Source: Agelaius tricolor (lineage: Eukaryota; Chordata; Aves; Passeriformes; Icteridae). From it: DNA of 64,000 nt. The DNA lies in NCBI GenBank assembly GCA_023055355.1, contig JALJCS010000018.1, positions 2,418,001-2,482,000 on the forward strand, read 5' to 3'. Positions 55,220 through 64,000 of this stretch are shown here, piece after piece. The notes beneath the pieces were generated by a model that worked only from the letters and a program-made list of their open reading frames with translations, ran no database searches and was not told where the DNA came from. The position numbers and the translations under genes were made by a program. How positions within the stretch are numbered: the stretch's first letter is position 1; the number at the start of each line of letters is the position of its first letter.

Positions 55220-55395
55220 CACACACACACAGCACACAGCACACACACACACACAGCACACACAGCACACACACACACACACACAGCACAGCACACACAC
55301 AGCACACACACACACACAGCACAGCACACACACACACACAGCACACACATTCAGCACACACAGCACACACACACAGAGCACAGCACACACAGAGC
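54575..55395. repeat. CA-rich array, about 820 bp
   Basis: Runs of (CA)3 to (CA)15 are separated by GCACA, so units read CACACACAGCA. Rare ACATACACAG and AGTACACAC variants recur. Most of it alternates pyrimidine and purine. Long open frames here on both strands are artefacts. Confidence 0.97.
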
Positions 55396-56514
55396 ACACT
55401 TCAAAGGGGACTGGCTGTGAATGTTTCAGCAGCCCCGTGCAGAGCTATGAGGCAGCAGCGACCAGAGCTGGGCAGGGCTGGGATCACAGCCCTGGCAGGA
55501 GCCTGGCCAGGGCATCCCCTGGCAGCACAGCTGTGGAGGGCTGTGCTGGCCTGGCACTGCCTGTGCCCTCTGTCCAGGGGGGGCACTGCCTGTGCAGCTG
55601 GGGACACCGAGGAGCTGCAGCCCTGTCCCCAGCACCACAGAGTGCCCACAGGGCTCCTGCTGGAAGCTGTGCCCTGGCATGGCCGGGGAAAAGGCCCCCT
55701 CCAGCTCCTGTCCTGCCCCTTGCACCCACACATCCCATCCCGCAGGGCTGGCAGCTCCCAGGGGCACAGACAGAGCCCAGCAGGGGTTGGGGGGCACAGA
55801 GGGGCACAGGGGGGGCCTGCAGAGCTGGGAGCTGCTGTGCCCACAGAGGCAGCACTGCCACCTGCACCGCTCCTGCCCCGGGTTAAATGGAATAATTCCG
55901 TGGGTTTGGCCTCCAGGAGGCTCCTGCTGTGAAACAGCCCCTGCTGGTGCCACCCTGGCACACACAGCATGGCTGGCACCAGGAGATGGCTCTGCCTCAG
56001 GACACCAAGGACTGTGCCCAGGAGGGCGGTGGGGCTCAGTGGGGACAGGGACAGTCCCCCAGTGCCTCAGAGCAGGGCAGAGGGACAGGGGACAGACACC
56101 CTGTGTGCCAGCAGCTCGCTCTGCCCATCCTCACACGGGGCTGGGAGGTGGCACCAGCTGCCAACGCTCACATTGCAGCACTGCCACCAACAGTACCAAG
56201 GTCAGCCGTGTTGGGGACCCTGCTTTTGGGGCCCCCCTCGCTTCTGGGGGGGTTACAGCAGCCCCTGGTGTCCGACTGCAATCCCTGAGCTCCAACATCC
56301 TCCCCACGCCGGGGTTGGGCTCACTGGAATGTTCTCCTCTCAAACCTCCTCCAGCCCCAGAAACGCTGCCCAGAGCATCAGAGCTCCCTGCTGAGACCCC
56401 CAGCCCCTCCTGGGGCACCCACGGGGGGGTCCTGCCCCACAGGGACCACAAACGAGCCTGGGCAGGGAGCACTGGAGCCTCTGCTGCACTCCCAGGGCAG
56501 CGCCTCCCCCAGCT
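55396..56514. other. Unassigned GC-rich sequence
   Basis: No gene is recognised. A short AT-richer part at 55880-55910 holds GTTAAATGGAATAATTCCG. Open frames continue from the repeats on either side. Confidence 0.4.
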
Positions 56515-57405
56515 GCCAGGGGATGGGGGCAGGAGGGGCTCCCTCACCTCCCAGGGATGGGGCCGGTGCCTTTCTGGGACAATTGGGGCAGGAAGGGCTC
56601 CCCGGGAGTGGGGCCGGTGCCTTCCTGGGGTGATGGGGGCAGGAGGGGCTCTCCCAGCTCCCAGGGAATGGGGCCGGTGCTTTCCTGGAAGAATTGGAGC
56701 AGGAGGGGCTCTCCCAGCTCTCAGAGAACGAGGCCGGTGCCTTCCTGGGGCGATGGGTGCAGGAAGGGCTCCCAGGGAATGGAGCTGGTGCCTTCCCAGC
56801 TCGATGGGTGCAGGAGAGGCTCCCCCAGCTCCCCGGGCACGGGGCCAGTGCCTTCCTGTGGCAATTGGGGCAGGAGGGGCTCCTACAGCTCCCAGGGCAT
56901 GGGACCAGTGCCTTCCCAGGGGGATGGGTACAGGAGGGGTTCCTTCAGCTCCCAGGATCGGGGCCGGTGCCTTCCTGGGCCCATGGGTGCAGGAGAGGCT
57001 CCCCCAGCTCCCAGAGGATCAGGACCGGTGCCTTTCTGGGGCAATGGGTGCAGGAGAGGCTCCCAGGGAATGGGATCGGCGCCTTCCTGGGGCAACTGGG
57101 GTAGGAGGAGCTCCCCCAGCTCCCAGGGATGGGGCCGGTGCCTTCCCAGGGTGATGGGGGCAGGAAAGGCTCCCAGAGAATGGAACTGGTGCCTTTCTGG
57201 GCCGATGGGGGCACGAGGGGCTCCCCCAGCTCCCAAGGAATGGGGCCGGTGCCTTCCTGGAGCAACTGGAGCAGGAGCGGCTCCCCCAGCTCCCAGAGGA
57301 TGGGGCCGGTCCCTTCCTGGGGCAAATGGAGCAGGAGGGGCTCCCCCATTTCCCAGGAACGGCGCCGGGGCCTTCCCAGGGCGATGGGGGCAGGAGGGGC
57401 TCCCC
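56515..57405. repeat. 60-bp minisatellite (20-codon period)
   Basis: About 15 units of 60 bp: GGGGCAGGAGGGGCTCCCCC, AGCTCCCAGGGAATGGGGCC, GGTGCCTTCCTGGGGC-type. Because 60 is a multiple of 3 and the unit has no stop, frames stay open on both strands and in more than one phase. GGGCAGGAGG in many units equals the classic minisatellite core GGGCAGGANG. Confidence 0.96.
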
Positions 57406-58194
57406 CGCCCCCCGGCCCGAAGCACAGCGAGGGGATGGCGCCTCTGGAGGATTCTCGGGCCCGCAGGGACCCGCAGCCGCAGGCAGGTTTCCCATCACCA
57501 GCCATGGGGTCCCGCACGCTTCCCCCTCGCCCCGAACAGGTTTCACTCTCCGGCACAGCTGCCGCGTCCAGATGTTGCCGGAATTGAGGGAGGCAGGGCT
57601 GCTCAGCCCACAGCTGCTCCCTGCTTCGCTTGCAATCGCTTTGGAGATATTGTGTGTGCTCAGCTCTTTCGAGCTAATCTCCATCCTGCAGCCGCGCCTG
57701 GCGGAGCTGCCCACGCCAGCCCGGCTGCTGGGCAAACTGGGCAAACTGGGAAAGATGGGAAAGATGGGAAAGAATGGAGGGGAGGGGTCCCTCCGGCAGC
57801 TCCCCGCGGAGCAGAGGCGGGGCGGGGCGATGCTGGGGAAGGGGCGAGGGCTGGGTACCACCCCGGCGATTCCCCCGCGCTTGATTGGGGCCATTAATCA
57901 CAGGAGCGCTCCCCGGCAGGCTGACAGAGCCCGGAGTGTCAGCGTGTGAGCGATCCGCTCGCTCGGCACCATCCATCAGGGCCCTGGCAAGCGCCGCGCG
58001 ACACCCCCTCCCTGATTTATCTGAGGCCAATGGAGTCATGAAAAACAGCTGGTAAATCCTTCCCCATCAGCCGGCTGATTATTAATGCAGCCGAGTGTGG
58101 AGGCAGCCAGCGAGTCGGAGAGAGCGGGGCCGCTGAGAGGCGGCAGCTGCCCCGGGCCGGCTGCCCCCGGGGCCCGAACCCGCCCGGAGGATGC
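57406..58194. other. CpG-bearing unique sequence with a strong candidate conserved block
   Basis: The stretch 57870-58120 is unique and not GC-saturated: GCGCTTGATTGGGGCC, ATTAATCACAGGAGCGC, GATTTATCTGAGGCCAATGG, CATGAAAAACAGCTGG, GGCTGATTATTAATGCAGCC. CCAAT, E-box (CAGCTG) and TAAT motifs are present. It is a candidate regulatory element. GGGAAAGAT is repeated at about 57750-57770. Confidence 0.4.
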
Positions 58195-58412
58195 TGCCCC
58201 TTCCCTGCCCCTTTCCTGCCATTCCCTGCCATTCCCTGCCCCTTCTTTCCCTGCCCCTTCCCTGCCCATTCCCTGCCATTCCCTGCCATTCCCTGCCATT
58301 CCCTGCCCCTTCCCTGCCCCTTCTTTCCCTGCCCATTCCCTGCCATTCCCTGCCCCTTCCCTGCCATTCCCTGCCTATTCCCTGCCCCTCCTTTGCCCCT
58401 TCCCTTCCCTTC
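58195..58412. repeat. 11-bp minisatellite (CATTCCCTGCC)
   Basis: About 20 units of CATTCCCTGCC and CCTTCCCTGCC with CTTCTTTCCCTGCC variants. It is pyrimidine-rich on the plus strand. Confidence 0.96.
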
Positions 58413-58830
58413 CCCACCCAGGAGTGGCCAGGATGGGGGGGTTCAGAAGCCCGGATCACCAAGCTGGGGGGCTCAGAACCCCCCATTTAGCCAGGATGGG
58501 GAGGGCAGTTCAGAGCACCTGGAATAAAAAACCAGCTCAGAACCCCTGAGATGTCCTGGACAGCAGGGGATGAGAGCCACCAGGATGCCCAGCTGGGCTG
58601 GGGGGCTTGAAATCCTGGCTTGTCCAGGCTGGAAGGCCTCAGGAGCCCTGGGACACCCAGAGTGGAGGGCTCAGCACCCCCTCAATGATCACAGTGGCAG
58701 TGCCCAGGCTGGAGGGCTCAGCACCCCCAGGATGCTGGGTGACCTCAGAGCCCCCGGGGATCCCAGGCTGGAGGAGCTCAGGATGCCCAGGAGGGCCAGG
58801 CTGGGGGGCTCAGCACCCCCAGGAAGGGCA
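58413..58830. repeat. Degenerate minisatellite (AGGCTGGGGGGCTCAG)
   Basis: Irregular units of about 30-40 bp. Each has AGGCTGGAGGGCTCAGCACC or a related form such as AAGCTGGGGGGCTCAGAACC. Copies are diverged, so the array is older than the others. Confidence 0.75.
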
Positions 58831-61800
58831 GTCATGCTGCTCCTGCTGCCCCATGGATGGAGAGAGCTGGCACAGAGGGATGGCAGGGCTTTTCCAGAGG
58901 GAGGGCAGGCTCAGGATGTGGCTCTGGTGCAGGGGTGGGGAGATTGCCCAAAGGAAGGAGGGATCAGCCTGCACCAGCACTGGGGGTAGTCAAGGATCAG
59001 GGTCCCAGCCTTGTCCTGGTGACACTGGGGACATGCTGGGGTGTCCCCAACCCCTGCCAGCCCCTGCAGCCATTGCATCCCCAAGGTGCAGCACCCACAC
59101 ATCCCTGCCTGCCCCCTGCACATCCCAGCTGCCCTCCCAGCCCTACAAAAATCAGCCCCCCAGGGCAGATCAGCCACTTGCCAGCCTTGCCAGCCCCATC
59201 TCCCCCTCACACCCCACGCTGGTGCCCACAGTGCTGGCTCCTCGTGCCCTGCCAGGCTGTTGTGCCCTCTGCACTGACATAAACTGCTCAAGGGGAAAAA
59301 ATCCTCTCAATTGTGTGAGTGGGCTGGAAGGAAGCTGGAAGCAGCATTTTCGTGGTTGTGTGCCGAGCAGGTGCAGCTGACAATTAGCTATCTCTTCCCA
59401 GCCTCTTCATTTAGTTCCTCAAGGTTATTTTGAAAATTGAATATTCAATTAATAAAAGAGTGGCTTTGCAGGGCTCTCGGTGCTCCCTTCCCTGGGGTGG
59501 ATGCACCCTCAGAGGCAGCTCAGGAGGAGAGGGAAGAGGGAAGAAGCTCATCCTCCTCCTCCTCCTCATGGGCCCTACCCTTAACCCCCCTCCACAGCCA
59601 CGTTTGGAGCTCCCCGAGCCCCAGATTTGCACGGAGAAGATGAAGCAGCAGAAGTTGTCGTGGTGGAAAGTAGGTGACGTTGAGTCACGTTCCAGCCTGT
59701 CACAGAACACATCGTCCTCCTTGCCTGGTGTCCCCCCCCTCAAAACCCAGCCTGGCCCCCACCAGCGTCACCCCAGCCCACCCAGTCCCCCAAAGCCGTG
59801 GGGAGGTGTGGGAGGGAAGGGGGGCAGCTCCTCCCTTCCCTCCAGCTCATCCTCATCCCACCCTCCCCTGCTTTATTTTCTCTCCTGCCACTTCAATATC
59901 ACACGATGATGAGCCAGGATTGCTGGGAGTGCTGCTGCTGCTGCTGCTCCAGGGTCCCCTGCCATACCCAGAGCGATGATCTCCCACCCCAGGATCTCCT
60001 TCCCAGCCCAAACCCTCGCTGGGGCCTGCAGCAGCCCCCTCACCACACCCAGAGGGAGCCCACGGGCCCTTCCTGCAGCTCCTGTCCCTGGGCTGCTCCT
60101 CCTGCAGGGTCAGGGCAGCCTTTGCTCCCAGACAGAGCCTGAAACAGGCCCCTGTGCCTCACTGGGGGCAGCAGCAGCTCAGAGCTGAGAAGCAAAGCTG
60201 CTGGAGCCTTGCTCTGTGCTGTGAGTGTCACCTCTGTGTCACCTCTGTGCTGGGACAAAGCCCCTCAGCCTTCCCTTCAGGCATGGCCAGCCACCAGGCT
60301 GGGGACAGGTCAGGGCTGTCCTGCTGTGCTGGCACTGCTGGCCTGACCCCACAGCATTCCCAGTTTCTTTGGTTGTGAATGAGGAGCCCTGCCCTGCTGG
60401 CTGGGATGGGCAGTGCTCACTTTTGGTCCTCTGCATTCCCGGGCTCAGAAAATCAGCTCCAAAGTTCCACTGGAGAGGGGCCAGTGAGCTCTGCCCCAGC
60501 CCAGGATGGGCCAGGGGGGAAATTGAGGGAGAGGAGCTGCAGCCCAGGGGCAGGGACAGGCAGAATTCCCCCTGGGATCAGCCCCAGCAGATTGCCAAGG
60601 TGGCCAGAGCAGCTTGGGGACACCTCTGGGGGTGATGGACGAGCTCTGGCTCCCACCTCTGCTTCCTCAGCTCCTGGTGGAGCAGGGCTGAAGGCAGAGG
60701 GCTGGAGATTTATGGTGGAATGTCACCCTGGCTGTGCCAGAACTGCTGCGTGGGCCCTGGGGAGGGGGCAGAGCCCCAGGCCCCTCCGTGCTGCCCTGCA
60801 GGTGCTGTCCCCAAGGTGCCCTCCAGCAAAGGCCCCCGGAGGGGGTGACACCTGGGGACAGCTCCATGCTGAGAGCAGCATCCCAGCACAACCCCCCCAC
60901 ACTCATCCCAGCTCACAGGGAAGGAAAATTCCATGTGGGACACAGCTGCCAGCCCTGTCCTCCACCTGCCCCCTGCTCCATTCCAAACCCTGCAGGGCCA
61001 TCGATCCAGGAATGGATATTTTTGCTTACCAGGGGTGCATCACCTGCATCAGGGCTGACATGGGCCATGGGGATGCTCCAAGCAGTGCTGGATCAGCATC
61101 CCAGCTCAGGGTTCATCCCAGAGCTTCTCTCCTCCCTCTCTCATGTCCCCCCCTCCATTTCCCTTTTCCCAAAGCCTCGGTTACATCTTCCTTATTATCC
61201 TCCTCCCTGCTATCTGGGTCACCCTCCCCTGCCATTACCCCAGATAATTGTGAGCTGAGTGGAGGCCACGGGCAGCAATCTGGCAGCAGCACCTGGGAAA
61301 CCGCTGCCTGCACACACATCTCCTGCCTTCCTCAGCCCTCCTCTTCCTCAGCTCCCGCATCCCAGCCTGCTTGTCCAGCCCTGGGAAAGCTGGCAGGGCT
61401 GCAGGCAGGGCAGGGGGATCACCAGGGCCAAGGGGATCACCAGGGAAAACCCCCCAAAAGGGGCTGGGGTCCCCAGGCTCCCCCTGCCCCGTGCAGTGAG
61501 GGGGGTTTGCAGCTCAGGAGGAGCTTTTGGGAGCGCTCTGCTCCCATTTCCAGAGGGGAATTGCTGTGCCCAAAGGCTGCAGGTTCACAGCCTGCGCTGC
61601 TCTCCCGGGGTCCTGCTCACACGGGCACAAACAGATTCCAGCCTCACCCAGAAAAGGAATTAAACGGCACCATCTGGCACTCGGGGAGCTCTTCCCCCTC
61701 CCGCTGGTGGGGAGAGGGTAATCCAGGACGGGAAGCAGGCCACGCTGCTGGAACAGGCTCCAGCCCTGGCACTGGCCAGCAGGGGACACCCCACAGTGGC

Positions 61801-62284
61801 CAAGCCGGGCCTGAGGTCCCAGAGGGTCCCACACATCCCGAGAGGCAGAGCTGGACACAGCCCCTCCCTGCAGGGACCAAAATAAGCTTTTTTTTTTATA
61901 TATATACATAATTATATCTCCCAAAGTGGCCCAGCCTCCTCCCAGAGCTGCTTTTAGCTCAGCTAAACCCACGTGTAAATTCAAGCTGTTTGGACCCCGT
62001 CCTGCTCCCCCCTCTGCCCAGCTGGGGTGCCCCAAATCCTGGGCAAAGCAGGTGGAGCAGCCTGAGCCCAACCTCTGAGAGCAAGGGATGGGGCAAGGCA
62101 CCAGGATTTTGGTCCCTCCTCTAAAGATTTCATGGAAAAGGGGTTAAATCAAGGATGAGAGGAAAAACATTGAGATGTGGCTAGACCCCAAGATCCAGGG
62201 GAGGGTGAATCCCATGGGATGGGGCTCTCATCCCCTCTCTGTGCTGGTGCTGTGCCCCAGATCCTGCTGTGCCCTGGAGCTGCC
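58831..62284. other. Mostly unassigned GC-rich sequence with one AT-rich block
   Basis: No gene is recognised despite frames of up to about 510 aa. The stretch 59285-59460 is AT-rich and unique (TCTCAATTGTGTGAGTGG, CTGACAATTAGCTATC, GAATATTCAATTAATAAAAG) and is a candidate conserved element. There are small triplet tracts at about 59548 (TCC) and 59930 (CTG). About 61885-61915 is an A/T run with TATATATATACATAATTAT. Confidence 0.35.
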
Positions 62285-63112
62285 TGGTTTCTCCTGCCTG
62301 CATTTTCCCTTCCTTCATTTTCCTTCCTTCACCTCCCTGCCTGCATTTTCCCTTCCTGCAATTTCCCTGCCTGCATTTTCCTTCCTGCTTTTCCCTTCCT
62401 GCATTTTCCTTCCTGCAATTTCCTTCCTGCATTTCCTTCCTGTATTTTCCTTCCTGCAATTTCCTTGCCTGCATTTCCCTGCCTGGTTTCCCCTTCCTGC
62501 ATTTTCCTTCCTGCTTTTCCCTTCCTGCATTTTCCTTCTTGCATTTTACCTGCCTGCATTCCCCTGCCTGTATTTTCCCTTCTTGTATCTCCCTTCCTGC
62601 ATTTCCCTCCCTGTATTTCCCTCCCTGCATTTCTCTGCCTGTATTTCCCCTTCCTGAATTTCTCTTCCTGCAATTTCCTTGCCAGCAATTTCCTGCCTGC
62701 ACTTTCCTTCCTTTATTTCCCTGCCCTGCATTTCCTTCCCTGCACTTTCCTGCCTACATTTTCCTTCCTGCATTTCCCTGCCTACATTTTCCTTCCTGCA
62801 TTTCTCTTCCTGCATTTTCCTTCCTGCAATTTCCTTGCCAGCAATTTCCTGTCTGCCCTTTCCCTGCCTGCATTTCCCTGCCTGCACTTTCCTTCCTTCA
62901 CTTCCCCACCTGCATTTCCTTCCTGCAACTTCCCTGCCTGCATTTCTTTCCTGCATTTCCCTGCCTGAATTTTCCCTTCCTGCAATTTCCTTCCTGCATT
63001 TTCCTTCCTGCAATTTCCTTGCCTACATTTCCCTGCCTGGTTTCCCCTGCCTGCATTTTCCTTCCTGCATTTCCCCACCTGCATTTCCCTGCATTTCCCT
63101 CCTGCATTCCCG
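62285..63112. repeat. Pyrimidine-rich minisatellite (TTTCCTTCCTGCA)
   Basis: About 60 units of 12-14 bp: TTTTCCTTCCTGCA, ATTTCCCTGCCTGCA, AATTTCCTTGCC and similar. Nearly all units carry a single TGCA or TGCC break in a C/T tract. Blocks of several units recur. Confidence 0.96.
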
Positions 63113-63580
63113 GCAGCCGCGGGGAGGAGGCTCCCGCTGCCCGCGGTCCATCAGGGTGGCTGTGGCTGCAGCCTCCGCAGGAACACGAACCCATCAATTA
63201 GGGAATAAGTGCCTCGCCTGTCCTTGTTAATCCCCTCCTCTCCGAGCTGTTCTTTATTATTTACGGTGAAGGTGCCCCGGGATGTGCTGTCGGAGGGACG
63301 CCTGACAGGCTCAATCTGTACCGTACAATTACATCCTCCTCCTCCTCCTCGCCAGCTGGGGAATCCCTTTCTGCGCTCCCACCATCCCGCTCCTTTCCAC
63401 ATCCACCCCGGGAACGAAGCCGGCAGTTCCAGACCCCCCTGATGCCCCATCCCATCCCCACGGAACCCCTGGGATGCTCCGGGTGGGAGCCTGGAGTGGA
63501 CTGAGGTGGGGGGGGGGGGTGTCCATGCGAGGCGCTGCAGAGGCATTAACTGAGCCAGGATTAACATTCACCAGCGAAAA
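63113..63580. other. Unique sequence with a candidate conserved block
   Basis: The stretch 63175-63350 is unique: CATCAATTAGGGAATAAG, CCTTGTTAATCCCC, CTTTATTATTTACGGTG, GTACCGTACAATTACATCC. A G-run of about 11 lies at about 63509-63520. It is a candidate conserved element. Confidence 0.4.
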
Positions 63581-63900
63581 AATAACTCCATGCGAGCTGC
63601 GTCTGTTCCGGGGGCCTCGTGTGCGGCACGAATGGAAGCGCAGCATCCCCCGGGAGCCCCCGGGATGTGCGCGCTGCAGCCGCGTCAGCGCTTCGCAGGG
63701 GCTGCTGCTGCCTCGGCTAACGAGCTCCCCGCTGAACGTGTCCTACGCACACCTGAGCGTGCAGCCGCCTGCCTTCGCCTCCTCCCCGCTCCTCTTCCTC
63801 CTGCTGCTCTCGTCTGTCGCCCGGCGGTGCCGCCCCCAGACCGGGCACCCTGAGGTGCACGGCCAGGATGTGGGGGAGAGGCTGGGCAGCGTCCCCGGGC
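63581..63900. promoter_or_regulatory. CpG-rich block near the right edge
   Basis: Dense CpG: GAGCTGCGTCTGTTCCGG, GTGCGGCACGAATGG, GCGCGCTGCAGCCGCG. It could be a promoter island or a first exon of a gene beyond the window. The short open frame through it (63590-63853) has no recognised domain. Confidence 0.4.
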
Positions 63901-64000
63901 ACTGCATTGGCACCCGGGAGGGGCTTTGTGTTCAGGAGGGTGGCACGTTGGTATCTGCCAGGCTTTGGGGGCTGCAGGCTCCGTGCAGGTGCTCGGGGTA

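Noticed and set aside
53442..55886. Open frame of 814 codons on the plus strand
   Set aside because: More than half of it is CA repeat translated as His-Thr. Frames on both strands are open through the same DNA and no domain is visible outside the repeat.
55592..57897. Open frames of 446-520 codons over the 60-bp array
   Set aside because: The unit is 60 bp with no stop, so frames stay open automatically, in more than one phase and on both strands. No initiation context or splice signals support a protein.

Overview
This window looks like non-coding nuclear DNA from a bird, most likely a songbird, from a GC-rich, repeat-rich part of the genome such as a microchromosome or subtelomere. The evidence is a set of CR1 LINE 3' ends (including one with the tandem ATTCTGTG tail), several retroviral-type solo LTR families that resemble ones I recall from passerine genomes, and an unusual density of GC-rich minisatellites. 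I found no protein-coding gene, tRNA, rRNA or CRISPR array that I can defend. The longest open frames lie in tandem arrays whose units lack stop codons, or they run through CR1 or CA repeats.

Layout. 0-15 kb: an ERV-type LTR, a 313-bp LTR with perfect 6-bp target duplications, an inverted pair of 680-bp LTRs, a TTTCC array, a CCATT/CCATC array, a 646-bp LTR and a third 680-bp LTR. 15-21 kb: three minisatellites, a CR1, an LTR and a GAGCT/GGGCT array that resembles immunoglobulin switch DNA. 22-32 kb: CR1 fragments, a tandem LTR pair, a GATA-motif cluster, a minisatellite, and an LTR inserted inside another LTR. 32-41 kb: five large minisatellites, one split by a solo LTR, and a CR1. 41-49 kb: mostly unique sequence with candidate conserved blocks, opposed CR1 fragments, another solo LTR, a 29-bp-unit array, a decayed LINE and a 46-bp-unit array. 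49-58 kb: GGATCC-containing arrays, a CpG-rich block with an RFX X-box-like site, 0.9 kb of CA-rich repeat and a 60-bp-unit array. 58-64 kb: an 11-bp array, mostly unique sequence, a long pyrimidine-rich array and a CpG-rich block at the right edge.

By my coordinates, tandem arrays cover about 12.5 kb and recognised LTR and LINE copies about 10 kb. The remainder is GC-rich unique sequence with AT-rich islands that look like candidate conserved non-coding elements. No alignment was possible, so conservation is a guess. The best-supported observations are structural: nested and array-interrupting LTR insertions with target-site duplications, higher-order repeat structure in several arrays, and a GGATCC-bearing core shared by three otherwise different arrays.
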